Source: Archivesica marissinica (taxonomy: Eukaryota > Mollusca > Bivalvia > Venerida > Vesicomyidae). Taken from it: a stretch of 64,000 nucleotides of DNA. Positions 19,093 through 32,000 of the stretch are shown piece after piece. Where the stretch lies: the NCBI GenBank assembly GCA_014843695.1, contig CM026397.1:52810101-52874100 (forward strand). The letters are read 5' to 3'. The stretch's first letter is position 1; the number at the start of each line of letters is the position of its first letter. The notes beneath the pieces are model-generated. The model was not told the DNA's origin. It worked only from the letters and a program-made list of their open reading frames with translations, and ran no database searches. The position numbers and the translations under genes were made by a program.

Positions 19093-19754
19093 ATAAAATG
19101 GTATTAGTGCCTGAGGCACATGTAGAGGAATTAAAACGTTTACGTTTATATCAAAGAGCTAAATTACCACCTAAACCAGAAATAATACAGACTGTAGATA
19201 TACAAAACAAAATTGATGAATTAATGACTAATCCTAATATATCTAATACAGATAAAATGCATAAGTATGGTGAATTTATGCTAAAATATAATAGTTTTAA
19301 AGATCAAGCTACAGATATAGATGATACAACACCAAAAGCACCTATATATGTATCTGATTTAATAACGCCTATATCTAATGATAATATAATTACGAATATA
19401 CCTAAAAGTATGCAAATACCTATACATAAATTATTAGATCAAATAAAAAATAATACTAATATTACATGGGATGATAAAGGTATTGTAAGTATTAACGGTA
19501 AGGTTATAGTAGGCAGTAATATAAATGATATTATGAATGATGCTGCTAGAGAAAGAAAATCTAGAATGAATGCTATAGGTTGGATAGATGTTGCTGAAGA
19601 GTTAATAAATAAAAAACAATATATAAATGTAGGTAATAAAAGATGGAATATATATGTAAATAAAAAGGTTACACCAATAAAACCATTAACACCATCTAGA
19701 ATAACACATTCGCCGATAAGACCATCTAAAAAAAAAACGATCATCACAACGTGA
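19089..19754 (+). CDS. conserved Polinton protein of unknown function
   Basis: A 221-aa protein beginning MNKMVLVPEAHVEELKRL. The N-terminal MVLVP segment, the middle NTDKMHKYGEFMLKYNSF helix and the later WDDKGIVSINGKVIVGS...GW pattern recall a protein often found beside integrase and capsid genes in Polintons; biochemical role not known to me. A run of ten A at 19728-19737 lies in the last codons. The copy at 1-131 has nine bases there and reads a different, longer C terminus that overlaps the integrase start. One of the two copies has slipped. Confidence 0.65.
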   Translation: MNKMVLVPEAHVEELKRLRLYQRAKLPPKPEIIQTVDIQNKIDELMTNPNISNTDKMHKYGEFMLKYNSFKDQATDIDDTTPKAPIYVSDLITPISNDNIITNIPKSMQIPIHKLLDQIKNNTNITWDDKGIVSINGKVIVGSNINDIMNDAARERKSRMNAIGWIDVAEELINKKQYINVGNKRWNIYVNKKVTPIKPLTPSRITHSPIRPSKKKTIITT

Positions 19755-19766
19755 ACAAGATACATC

Positions 19767-20843
19767 ATGGGAAAAATGGTAGATAAAATATTAAAAGATA
19801 TTTATTATGATATTAAAAATCCTGCATCCTTTTCAGGTATAGGCAAATTATATAAAGCTGGAAAATTATTATTTAAAAAATTAACATTAAAAGATGTTAA
19901 AACGTGGTTATCTGAACAAAAAACCTATACATTACATAAGCCTATTGTAAGAAATTTTAGACGTAGAAAAACTATAGTAGCCGGTATAGATATACAATGG
20001 CAAGCTGATTTAGCTGATATGCAAAAATTTAGTAAATATAATAATGGTTATCGTTATTTATTATGTGTTATTGATGTATTCTCTAAAATGGCTTGGGTAA
20101 AACCTATAAAAAATAAATTATCTACTACATTAATTAAAACTTTTAATAATATATTAAACGAATCTCATAGAATACCTAAAAGTTTACAAACGGATAAAGG
20201 TAGCGAATTTATTAATGGACCGTTTCAAAAGTTTTTAAAAAATAAACATATTCATTTTTTTACTACAGAAAATCCAGAAACTAAAGCTAGTATTATTGAA
20301 CGTTTTCAGCGTACACTTAAAGGTAAAATGTGGAAATATTTTACATCTAATAATACTAAAAAATATATTAATATATTACAAGATCTTATAGATAATTATA
20401 ATCGATCAAAACATAGTTCTACAGGTTATAAACCTACAGAGGCTAATATAGGTAATGAACACATAATATATAATAATATTAATAATAATAATGAAATATC
20501 TAAAGATAATAAAACTATTAAAATAGGTGATCATGTTAGAATTAATAAAACTAAAAAACATTTTGCTAAAGGTTATTTACCAAATTGGACATTAGAATTA
20601 TTTATTGTATATAAAGTTATTAATGGATCTCCGATAACATTTAAGGTTCATGATTTGAACGGCGAGGAAATCAAAGGTTCCTTTTATAGAAATGAATTAC
20701 AATTAATTAAAAATAAAGGCGATTACGATATAGAGAAAATATTAAAACGTAGAGTTATTATAAAAAAAGGTCATAAAATTAAAGAAATATTTGTTAAGTG
20801 GAAAGGTTACGATAAGTCATTTAATAAATGGATATTAGCATAA
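19767..20843 (+). CDS. Polinton integrase with chromodomain
   Basis: A 358-aa protein. The rve/DDE core spans about residues 65-225, with D81 in WQADLADM, D143 in LQTDKGSEF and E178 in KASIIERF; the last two are 35 residues apart (D,D35E). After it comes a beta-rich segment (KIGDHVRI...) and a C-terminal chromodomain from about 318 (DYDIEKILKRRVIIKKGHKI, then FVKWKGYDKSFNKWI), which may direct insertion to methylated histones. It would join the element's ends to host DNA with short target duplications. This copy is open, unlike copy A. It overlaps the next gene by 16 bases. Confidence 0.93.
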   Translation: MGKMVDKILKDIYYDIKNPASFSGIGKLYKAGKLLFKKLTLKDVKTWLSEQKTYTLHKPIVRNFRRRKTIVAGIDIQWQADLADMQKFSKYNNGYRYLLCVIDVFSKMAWVKPIKNKLSTTLIKTFNNILNESHRIPKSLQTDKGSEFINGPFQKFLKNKHIHFFTTENPETKASIIERFQRTLKGKMWKYFTSNNTKKYINILQDLIDNYNRSKHSSTGYKPTEANIGNEHIIYNNINNNNEISKDNKTIKIGDHVRINKTKKHFAKGYLPNWTLELFIVYKVINGSPITFKVHDLNGEEIKGSFYRNELQLIKNKGDYDIEKILKRRVIIKKGHKIKEIFVKWKGYDKSFNKWILA

Positions 20844-21151
20844 AAGATATGGATGATATTGAATCCATACCATCTTTAGATAATAATAATAATCTTAAAA
20901 CATTAGATAATAATAATAATCTTAAAACATTAGTATCATCATCATCATCATCTATAAAATCTAATAAATTTAGTGATTTATCGGGACTATATAGATATAC
21001 AGCACAGATGTTACTCATCTATTGCGTATTTGTGGCTTCGGTATGGGGTCTTGCGTACGGCGATACAAATAATAAAGACGTTTGGCTTGTTTTGTTAAGT
21101 ACAATAACAGGTATTGGTTTACCAACACCTAAAATATCTAGAAAAAGATAA
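20828..21151 (+). CDS. small membrane protein
   Basis: A 107-aa protein starting inside the integrase gene and ending in a TAATG overlap with the capsid gene. It has an acidic, repeat-bearing N terminus (two DNNNNLKTL units and a Ser run), then hydrophobic stretches (MLLIYCVFVASVWGLAYG and VWLVLLSTITGIG) and a basic end. One or two membrane segments are likely, which would suit a membrane-active or assembly-associated protein. No family recognised. Confidence 0.6.
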   Translation: MDISIKDMDDIESIPSLDNNNNLKTLDNNNNLKTLVSSSSSSIKSNKFSDLSGLYRYTAQMLLIYCVFVASVWGLAYGDTNNKDVWLVLLSTITGIGLPTPKISRKR

Positions 21152-22017
21152 TGGACGATTTTTATGTAACACTTATGAGTGATAATTCATTAAATATATA
21201 TCCTAATAATACAGTTTCAGAATTTAAATGTAAATTAGCTAAACCTATAAATTTAAATAAAGATGAATGGCGTGTAGCTTTAACTGAAATCACCTATCCT
21301 GGAGCTATATTAATTATTGCTGAAGGTGAACAACATTTTGAACTTACTTTACCTAATGATATACCAGTATTAGAACCAGGCCCTTATAGAGATACTTTAG
21401 TTCTAGGTTTCTATGAATCACCTATACAATTTATACAAATGATAAATGCTTGTATAAAAAATGTATTAAGTCGTGTAATTAAGGCTAACGTAGATAATGT
21501 TCCAGGTAGAATATTTAGTGCAGATATAATACTTCAAATATTATTTAAATTTGGTATTAACAATAATGTATGTGAATTACATACATTACCTATAAAAGTT
21601 AATATAGGCTTAATTTTTCATCCTAATATATGTAGAAAATTGGGTTTTTTAAAGGCTACTACAAAATCTATTTTACGACCTATATATAGAGAAACATCTC
21701 CTTTTATAGAACCTGTTAATCTATTAATTAATGATAGTTCTATATATGTTTACATAGATATTATAGAACCTGTAATGATATCTGATGGTGAAGAACAATT
21801 ATTACGTGTTTTACCTTTTAAAGCTAAAACTAATGTTAATCATTATAGTACTAATGAATTTCAACATGACCAATATATAAAAATAAATACTAAGCATATA
21901 GATGAAATTTCAGTTCATATAAAAAACGTTTTAAATAATAATATTCATTTCCATGATGGTAAGTGTATATTAACGTTACATTTTATAAAAGAAGATATAT
22001 TTATTAATTACGCATAA
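21151..22017 (+). CDS. penton-like minor capsid protein
   Basis: A 288-aa protein with the N-terminal pattern FYVTLMSDNSLNIYPNNT, KCKLAKPINL and W.VALTEI.YPG, and a later VYIDIIEPVMISDGEEQLLRVLP and GKCILTLHFIKE near the C terminus. This arrangement is shared by a protein common in metazoan Polintons that I take as the single-jelly-roll penton/minor capsid protein; the exact label is from recollection of the family and should be checked by structure prediction. Start and stop overlap both neighbours (TAATG). The gene is intact. Confidence 0.7.
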   Translation: MDDFYVTLMSDNSLNIYPNNTVSEFKCKLAKPINLNKDEWRVALTEITYPGAILIIAEGEQHFELTLPNDIPVLEPGPYRDTLVLGFYESPIQFIQMINACIKNVLSRVIKANVDNVPGRIFSADIILQILFKFGINNNVCELHTLPIKVNIGLIFHPNICRKLGFLKATTKSILRPIYRETSPFIEPVNLLINDSSIYVYIDIIEPVMISDGEEQLLRVLPFKAKTNVNHYSTNEFQHDQYIKINTKHIDEISVHIKNVLNNNIHFHDGKCILTLHFIKEDIFINYA

Positions 22018-22076
22018 TGGAACGTAACGAAAATTTCTATATTACATTAGATAGTCAACGTATTAAATTTAACTCT
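22017..22076 (+). CDS. start of another capsid-cassette gene, cut by gap
   Basis: Twenty codons (MERNENFYITLDSQRIKFNS) begin at a TAATG overlap and run into the N gap. The FYITL start resembles the preceding capsid gene's FYVTL, so this may be a paralogue or the major capsid protein; too little is left to decide. Confidence 0.6.
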
Positions 22077-23076
22077 NNNNNNNNNNNNNNNNNNNNNNNN
22101 NNNNNNNNNNNNNNNNNNNNNNNNNNNNNNNNNNNNNNNNNNNNNNNNNNNNNNNNNNNNNNNNNNNNNNNNNNNNNNNNNNNNNNNNNNNNNNNNNNNN
22201 NNNNNNNNNNNNNNNNNNNNNNNNNNNNNNNNNNNNNNNNNNNNNNNNNNNNNNNNNNNNNNNNNNNNNNNNNNNNNNNNNNNNNNNNNNNNNNNNNNNN
22301 NNNNNNNNNNNNNNNNNNNNNNNNNNNNNNNNNNNNNNNNNNNNNNNNNNNNNNNNNNNNNNNNNNNNNNNNNNNNNNNNNNNNNNNNNNNNNNNNNNNN
22401 NNNNNNNNNNNNNNNNNNNNNNNNNNNNNNNNNNNNNNNNNNNNNNNNNNNNNNNNNNNNNNNNNNNNNNNNNNNNNNNNNNNNNNNNNNNNNNNNNNNN
22501 NNNNNNNNNNNNNNNNNNNNNNNNNNNNNNNNNNNNNNNNNNNNNNNNNNNNNNNNNNNNNNNNNNNNNNNNNNNNNNNNNNNNNNNNNNNNNNNNNNNN
22601 NNNNNNNNNNNNNNNNNNNNNNNNNNNNNNNNNNNNNNNNNNNNNNNNNNNNNNNNNNNNNNNNNNNNNNNNNNNNNNNNNNNNNNNNNNNNNNNNNNNN
22701 NNNNNNNNNNNNNNNNNNNNNNNNNNNNNNNNNNNNNNNNNNNNNNNNNNNNNNNNNNNNNNNNNNNNNNNNNNNNNNNNNNNNNNNNNNNNNNNNNNNN
22801 NNNNNNNNNNNNNNNNNNNNNNNNNNNNNNNNNNNNNNNNNNNNNNNNNNNNNNNNNNNNNNNNNNNNNNNNNNNNNNNNNNNNNNNNNNNNNNNNNNNN
22901 NNNNNNNNNNNNNNNNNNNNNNNNNNNNNNNNNNNNNNNNNNNNNNNNNNNNNNNNNNNNNNNNNNNNNNNNNNNNNNNNNNNNNNNNNNNNNNNNNNNN
23001 NNNNNNNNNNNNNNNNNNNNNNNNNNNNNNNNNNNNNNNNNNNNNNNNNNNNNNNNNNNNNNNNNNNNNNNNNNNN
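22077..23076. other. assembly gap, 1000 N
   Basis: Second exact 1000-N placeholder. It hides the right end of Polinton copy B, including any major capsid gene, protease and terminal repeat, and the start of minisatellite 2. Confidence 0.99.
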
Positions 23077-26000
23077 ACAACCCCTGAGTATGTCGATATA
23101 GCGTCTTGGCAATACAAGGTACAACCCCTGAGTATGTCGATATAGCGTCTTAGCAATACAAAGTAATGTCCTTGAGTATGTCGATATAGCGTCTTGGCAG
23201 TACAAGGTACAACCTTTGAGTATGTCGATATAGCGTCTTGGCAATACAATGTACTGTCCTTGAGTATGTCGATATAGCGTCTTGGCAATGCAAGGTACAA
23301 CCCCTGGGTATGTCGATATAGCGTCTTGACAATACAAGGTACAACCCTTGAGTATGTCGATATAGCGTCTTGGCAATACAAGGTACAACCCTTGAGTATG
23401 TCGATATAGCGTCTTGGCAATACAAAGTAATGTCCTTGAGTATGTCGATATAGCGTCTTGGCAATACAAGGTACAACACTTGAGTATGTCGATATAGCGC
23501 CTTGGCAACACAACGTACTGCCCCTGAGTGTGTCGATATAGTGTATGGGCAATACAATGTACTGTCCCTGAGTATGTCGATATAGCGTCTTGGCAATACA
23601 AAGTACAGCCTCTGAGTATGTCGATATAGCGTCTTGGCAATACAAGGTACTGTCCCTGATTATGTCGATATAGCGTCTTGGCAATACAATGTACTGTCCC
23701 TGAGTATGTCGATATAGCGTCTTGGCAATACAAAGTACTGTCCCTGAGTATGTCGATATAGCGTCTTGGCAATACAAAGTACAGCCCCTGGGTATGTTGA
23801 TATAGCGTCTTGGCAAGCAATGTACTGTCCCTGAGTATGTCGATATAGCGTCTTGGCAATAAAAAGTACAGCCCCTGAGTATGTCGATATAGCATCTTGG
23901 CAATACAAAGTAATGTCCTTGAGTATGTCGATATAGCTTCTTGGCAATACAAAGTACTGTCCCTGAGTATGTCGATATAGCGTCTTGGCAATACAAAGTA
24001 ATGTCCTTGAGTATGTCGATATAGCGTCTTGGCAATACAATGTACTGTCCCTGAGTATGTCGATATAGCGTCTTGGCAATACAAGGTACTGTCCCTGAGT
24101 ATGTCGATATAGCGTCTTGGCAATACAAAGTACAGCCCCTGAGTATGTCGATATAGTGTCTTGGCAATACAATGTACTGCCCCTGAGTATGTCGATATAG
24201 CGTTTTGGCAATACAGGTAACCCCTGAGTATGTCGATATAGCGTCTTGGCAATACAAAGTACTGTCCCTGAGTATGTCGATATAGCGCCTTGGCAATACA
24301 AAGTACTGTCCCTGAGTATGTCGATATAGCGTCTTGGTAATACAAAGTACTGTCCCTGAGTATGTCGATATAGCGTCTTGGCAATACAAAGAAACTGTCC
24401 CTGAGTATGTCGATATAGCGTCTTGGCAATACAAAGTACTGCCCCTGAGTATGTCGATATAGCGCCTTGGCAATACAAAGTACAGTCCCTGAGTATGTCG
24501 ATATAGCGTCTTGGCAATACAAGGTACAACACTTGAGTATGTCGATATAGCGCCTTGGCAACACAACGTACTGCCCCTGAGTGTGTCGATATAGTGTATG
24601 GGCAATACAATGTACTGTCCCTGAGTATGTCGATATAGCGTCTTGGCAATACAAAGTACAGCCTCTGAGTATGTCGATATAGCGTCTTGGCAATACAAGG
24701 TACTGTCCCTGAGTATGTCGATATAGCGTCTTGGCAATACAAAGTACTGTCCCTGAGTATGTCGATATAGCGTCTTGGCAATACGAAGTACAGCCCCGGA
24801 GTATGTCGATATAGCGTCTTGGCAATACAAGTACAGCCTGGTATGTCGATATAGCGTCTTGGCAATCAAGTACTGCCTGAGTATGTCGATATAGCGTCTT
24901 GGCAATACAAAGTACTGCCCTGAGTATGTCGATATAGCGTCTTGGCAATACAAAGTACTGTCCTGAGTATGTCGATATAGCGTCTTGGCAATACAAAGTA
25001 CTGTCCCTGAGTATGTCGATATAGCGTCTTGGCAATACAAGGTACTGTCCCTGAGTATGTCGATATAGCGTCTTGGCAATACAATGTACTGTCCCTGAGT
25101 ATGTCGATATAGCGTCTTGGCAATACAAAGTACTGTCCCTGAGTATGTCGATATAGCGTCTTGGCAATACAAAGTACAGCCCCTGAGTATGTCGATATAG
25201 CGTCTTGGCAATACAAGGTACTGTCCCTGAGTATGTCGATATAGCGTCTTGGCAATACAAAGTACTGTCCCTGAGTATGTCGATATAGCGTCTTGGCAAT
25301 GCAAGGTACAACCCCTGGGTATGTCGATATAGCGTCTTGGCAATACAAGGTACTGTCCCTGAGTATGTCGATATAGCGTCTTGGCAATACAAAGTACTGT
25401 CCCTGAGTATGTCGATATAGCGTCTTGGCAATACAAGGTACAGCCCCTGAGTATGTCGATATAGCGTCTTGGCAATACAAAGTACTGTCCTTGAGTATGT
25501 CGATATAGCGTCTTGGCAATACAAGGTACAACCCTTGAGTATGTCGATATAGCGCCTTGGCAACACAACGTACTGCCCCTGAGTATGTCGATATAGTGTA
25601 TGGGCAATACAAGGTACTGTCCCTGAGTATGTCGATATAGCGTCTTGGCAATACAAAGTACAGCCTCTGAGTATGTCGATATAGCGTCTTGGCAATACAA
25701 GGTACTGTCCCTGATTATGTCGATATAGCGTCTTGGCAATACAATGTACTGTCCCTGAGTATGTCGATATAGCGTCTTGGCAATACAAAGTACTGTCCCT
25801 GAGTATGTCGATATAGCGTCTTGGCAATACAAAGTACAGCCCCTGAGTATGTCGATATAGCGTCTTGGCAATACAAAGTACAGCCCCTGGGTATGTCGAT
25901 ATAGCGTCTTGGCAATACAATGTACTGTCCCTTAGTATGTTGATATAGCGCCTTGGCAACACAACGTACTGCCCCTGAGTATGTCGATATAGTGTATGGG

Positions 26001-29000
26001 CAATACAAGGTACTGTCCCTGAGTATGTCGATATAGCGTCTTGGCAATACAAAGTACAGCCTCTGAGTATGTCGATATAGCGTCTTGGCAATACAAGGTA
26101 CTGTCCCTGATTATGTCGATATAGCGTCTTGGCAATACAATGTACTGTCCCTGAGTATGTCGATATAGCGTCTTGGCAATACAATGTACTGCCCCTGAGT
26201 ATGTCGATATAGCGTCTTGGCAATACAAGGTACTGCCCCTGAGTATGTCGATATAGCGTCTTGGCAATACAAGGTACTGTCCCTGATTATGTCGATATAG
26301 CGTCTTGGCAATACAATGTACTGTCCCTGAGTATGTCGATATAGCGTCTTGGCAATACAAGGTACTGTCCCTGAGTATGTCGATATAGCGTCTTGGCAAT
26401 ACAATGTACTGTCCCTGAGTATGTCGATATAGCGTCTTGGCAATACAAGGTACTGTCCCTGAGTATGTCGATATAGCGTCTTGGCAATACAAAGTACTGC
26501 CCCTGAGTATGTCGATATAGCGTCTTGGCAATACAAAGTACTGTCCCTGAGTATGTCGATATAGCGTCTTGGCAATACAAAGTACAGCCCCTGAGTATGT
26601 CGATATAGCGTCTTGGCAATACAAGGTACAGTCCCTGAGTATGTCGATATAGCGTCTTGGCAATACAAAGTACTGTCCCTGAGTATGTCGATATAGCGTC
26701 TTGGCAATACAATGTACTGTCCCTGAGTATGTCGATATAGCGTCTTGGCAATACAAGTACAGCCCCTGAGTATGTCGATATAGCGTCTTGGCAATACAAA
26801 GTACTGCCCTGAGTATGTCGATATAGCGTCTTGGCAATACAAGGTACTGCCCTGAGTATGTCGATATAGCGTCTTGGCAATACAAAGTACTGTCCCTGAG
26901 TATGTCGATATAGCGTCTTGGCAATACAAAGTACAGCCCCTGAGTATGTCGATATAGCGTCTTGGCAATACAATGTACTGTCCCTGAGTATGTTGATATA
27001 GCGTCTTGGCAATACAAGTACTGTCCCTGAGTATGTTGATATAGCGCTTGGCAAACAAGTACTGCCCCTGAGTATGTCGATATAGTGTATGGGCAATACA
27101 AGGTACTGTCCCTGAGTATGTCGATATAGCGTCTTGGCAATACAAAGTACAGCACCTGAGTATGTCGATATAGCTTCTTGGCAATACAAGGTACTGTCCC
27201 TGATTATGTCGATATAGCGTCTTGGCAATACAAAGTACTGTCCCTGAGTATGTCGATATAGCGTCTTGGCAATGCAAGGTAAAACCCCTGGGTATGTCGA
27301 TACAGCGTCTTGTCAATACAAGGTACAACCCCTGAGTATGTCGATATAGCGTCTTGGTAATACAAGGTACAACCCTTGAGAATGTCGATATAGCGTCTTG
27401 GCAATACAAAGTAATGTCCTTGAGTATGTCGATATAGCGTCTTGGCAATACAAGGTACAACCATTGGGTATGTCGATATAGCGTCTTGGCAATACAAGGT
27501 ACAGTCCCTGATTATGTCGATATAGCGTCTTGGCTATACAAAGTACTGTCCCTGAGTATGTCGATATAGCGTCTTGGCAATACAATGTACTGTCCCTGAA
27601 TATGTCGATATAGCGTCTTGGCAATACAAGTTACTGTCCCTGAGTATGTCGATATAGCGTCTTGGCAATACAAGGTACAGCCCCAGAGTATGTCGATATA
27701 GCGTCTTGGCAATACAAGGTACTGCCCCTTAGTATGTCGATATAGCGTCTTGGCAATACAATGTACTGCCCCTGAGTATGTCGATATAGCGCCTTGGCAA
27801 TACAAAGTACAGTCCCTGAGTATGTCTATATAGCGTCTTGGCAATACAAGGTACTGTCCCTGAGTATGTCGATATAGCGTCTTGGCAATACAAATTACTG
27901 TCCCTGAGTATGTCGATATATCGTCTTGGCAATACAAAGTACAGTCCCTGAGTATGTCGATATTCCGTCTTGGCAATACAAAGTACAGCCCCTGGGTATG
28001 TTGATATAGTATCTTGGCAATACAACGTACAACCCCTGGGTATGTCGATATAGCGTCTTGGCAATACAGGTTACAACCCCTGAGTATGTCGATATAGCGT
28101 CTTGGCAATACAAAGTACAGACCCTGGGTATGTTGATATAGCGTCTTGGCAATACAATGTACTGTCCCTGAGTATGTCGATATAGCGTCTTGGCAATAAA
28201 AAGGACAGCCCCTGAGTATGTCGATATAACGTCTTGGCAATACAAAGTACAGCCCCTGAGTATGTCGATATAACGTCTTGGCAATGCAAGGTACAGCCCC
28301 TGGGTATGTCGATATAGCGTCTTGGCAATACAAGCTAATGTCCTTGAGTATGTCGATATAGCGTCTTGGCAATACAAAGTACTGTCTCTGAGTATGTCGA
28401 TATAGCATCTTGGCAATACAACGTAAACCCCTGGGTATGTCGATATAGCGTCTTGGCAATACAAGGTACAACCCCTGAGTATGTCGATATAGCGTCTTGG
28501 CAATACAATGTACTGTCCCTGTGTATGTTGATATAGCGCCTTGGCAACACAACGTACTGCCCCTGAGTATGTAGATATAGTGTATGGGCAATACAAGGTA
28601 CTGTCCCTGAGTATGTCGATATAGCGTCTTGGCAATACAAAGTACAGCCCCTGAGTATGTCGATATAGCGTCTTGGCAATACAAGGTACTGTCCCTGAGT
28701 ATGTCGATATAGCGTCTTGGCAATACAAGGTACGTCCCTGAGTATGTCGATATAGCGTCTTGGCAATACAAGGTACTGTCCCTGAGTATGTCGATATAGC
28801 GTCTTGGCAATACAATGTACTGTCCCTGAGTATGTCGATATAGCGTCTTGGCAATACAAGGTACTGTCCCTGAGTATGTCGATATAGCGTCTTGGCAATA
28901 CAAGGTACTGTCCCTGAGTATGTCGATATAGCGTCTTGGCAATACAAGGTACTGTCCCTGAGTATGTCGATATAGCGTCTTGGCAATACAAAGTACTGTC

Positions 29001-32000
29001 CCTGAGTATGTCGATATAGCGTCTTGGCAATACAAGGTACAACCCCTGAGTATGTCGATATAGCGTCTTGGCAATACAAAGTACAACCCCTGAGTATGTC
29101 GATATAGCGTCTTGGCAATACAAGGTACAACCCCTGAGTATGTCGATATAGCGTCTTGGCAATACAAGGTACAGTCCCTGAGTATGTCGATATAGCGTCT
29201 TGGCAATACAAGGTACTGTCCCTGAGTATGTCGATATAGCGTCTTGGCAATACAAAGTACAGCCCCTGAGTATGTCGATATAGCGTCTTGGCAATACAAA
29301 GTACAGCCCCTGAGTATGTCGATATAGCGTCTTGGCAATACAAAGTACAGCCCCTGAGTATGTCGATATAGCGTCTTGGCAATACAATGTACTGTCCCTG
29401 AGTATGTCGATATAGCGTCTTGGCAATACAATGTACTGTCCCTGAGTATGTCGATATAGCGTCTTGGCAATACAAGGTACTGTCCCTGAGTATGTCGATA
29501 TAGCGTCTTGGCAATACAAAGTACTGTCCCTGAGTATGTCGATATAGCGTCTTGGCAATACAAAGTACTGCCCCTGAGTATGTCGATATAGCGTCTTGGC
29601 AATACAAGGTACAGCCCCTGAGTATGTCGATATAGCGTCTTGGCAATACAAGGTACAGCCCCTGAGTATGTCGATATAGCGTCTTGGCAATACAATGTAC
29701 AGCCCCTGAGTATGTCGATATAGCGTCTTGGCAATACAAGGTACTGTCCCTGAGTATGTCGATATAGCGTCTTGGCAATACAAAGTACTGTCCCTGAGTA
29801 TGTCGATATAGCGTCTTGGCAATACAAAGTACTGTCCCTGAGTATGTCGATATAGCGTCTTGGCAATACAAAGTACAGCCCCTGAGTATGTCGATATAGC
29901 GTCTTGGCAATACAAAGTACAACCCCTGGGTATGTCGATATAGCGTCTTGGCAATACAAGGTACAACCCCTGAGTATGTCGATATAGCGTCTTGGCAATA
30001 CAAAGTACAGCCCCTGAGTATGTCGATATAGCGTCTTGGCAATACAAAGTACAGCCCCTGGGTATGTCGATATAGCGTCTTGGCAATACAATGTACTGTC
30101 CCTGAGTATGTCGATATAGCGTCTTGGCAATAAAAAGTACAGCCCCTGAGTATGTCGATATAGCGTCTTGGCAATACAAAGTACAGCCCCTGAGTATGTC
30201 GATATAGCGTCTTGGCAATACAAAGTACAGCCCCTGGGTATGTTGATATAGCGTCTTGGCAATACAATGTACACTCCCTGAGTATGTTGATATAGCGCCT
30301 TGGCAACACAACGTACTGCCCCTGAGTATGTCGATATAGTGTATGGGCAATACAAGGTACTGTCCCTGAGTATGTCGATATAGCGTCTTGGCAATACAAA
30401 GTACAGCCCCTGAGTATGTCGATATAGCTTATTGGCAATACAAGGTACTGTCCCTGATTATGTCGATATAGCGTCTTGGCAATACAAAGTACTGTCCCTG
30501 AGTATGTCGATATAGCGTCTTGGCAATGCAAGGTACAACCCCTGGGTATGTAGATATAGCGTCTTGTCAATACAAGGTACAACCCCTGATTATGTCGATA
30601 TAGCGTCTTGGTAATACAAGGTACAACCCTTGAGTATGTCGATATAGCGTCTTGGCAATACAAAGTAATGTCCTTGAGTATGTCGATATAGCGTCTTGGC
30701 AATACAAGGTACAACCCTTGGGTATGTCGATATAGCGTCTTGGCAATACAAGGTACAGTCCCTGATTATGTCGATATAGCGTCTTGGCAATACAAAGTAC
30801 TGTCCCTGAGTATGTCGATATAGCGTCTTGGCAATACAAAGTACAGCCCCTGAGTATGTCGATATAGCGTCTTGGCAATACAAAGTAATGTCCTTGAGTA
30901 TGTCGATATAGCGTCTTGGCAATACAAGGTACTGTCCCTGAGTATTTCGATATAGCGTCTTGGCAATACAAAGTACTGTCCCTGAGTATGTCGATATAGC
31001 GTCTTGGCAATACAAAGTACTGTCCCTGAGTATGTCGATATAGCGTCTTGGCAATACAAAGTACTGTCCCTGAGTATGTCGATATAGCGTCTTGGCAATA
31101 CAAAGTACTGTCCCTGAGTATGTCGATATAGCGTCTTGGCAATACAAAGTAATGTCCTTGAGTATGTCGATATAGCGTCTTGGCAATACAATGTACTGTC
31201 CCTGAGTATGTCGATATAGCGTCTTGGCAATACAAGGTACTGTCCCTGAGTATGTCGATATAGCGCCTTGGCAATACAAAGTACAGCCCCTGAGTATGTC
31301 GATATAGCGTCTTGGCAATACAATGTACTGCCCCTGAGTATGTCGATATAGCGTCTTGGCAATACATGTTACAACCCCTGAGTATGTCGATATAGCGTCT
31401 TGGCAATACAAAGTACAGCCACTGAGTATGTCGATATAGCGTCTTGGCAATACAAAGTACAGCCCCTGGGTATGTTGATATAGCGTCTTGGCAATACAAT
31501 GTACTGTCCCTGAGTATGTTGATATAGCGCCTTGGCAACACAACATACTGCCACTGAGTATGTCGATATAGTGTATGGGCAATACAAGGTACTGTCCCTG
31601 ATTAAGTCGATAGAGCGTCTTGGCAATACAAAGTACTGTCCTTGAGTATGTCGATATAGCGTATTGGCAATACAAGGTACTGTCCCTGAGTATGTCGATA
31701 TAGCGTCTTGGCAATACAAAGTAATGTCCCTGAGTATGTCGATATAGCGTCTTGGCAATACAAATTACTGTCCCTGAGTATGTCGATATAGCGTCTTGGC
31801 AATACAAAGTACAGCCCCTGAGTATGTCGATATAGCGTATTGGCAATACAATGTACTGCCCTGAGTATGTCGATATAGCGTCTTGGCAATACAGGTTACA
31901 ACCCCTGAGTATGTCGATATAGCGTCTTGGCAATGCAAAGTACTGTCCCTGAGTATGTCGATATAGCGCCTTGGCAATACAAAGTACTGTCCCTGAGTAT

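Larger units (their letters stand above)
6347..22076. mobile_element. Polinton/Maverick-type element, copy B
   Basis: About 15.7 kb of AT-rich, densely coding DNA with the hallmark Polinton set: protein-primed family B DNA polymerase, retroviral-like integrase with chromodomain, FtsK/HerA-type packaging ATPase and a penton-like capsid protein. Genes left of 14460 are on the minus strand and most to the right are on the plus strand. The left end is defined by the switch from minisatellite to a sequence beginning AGAGTATAGGGGG; Polinton termini typically begin with AG. The right end lies in the gap, so the second terminal repeat, the 6-bp target duplication, the major capsid gene and the protease cannot be checked. 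Accessory genes (RING array, NADAR, dNK, zinc knuckles) exceed the usual core. Confidence 0.9.
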
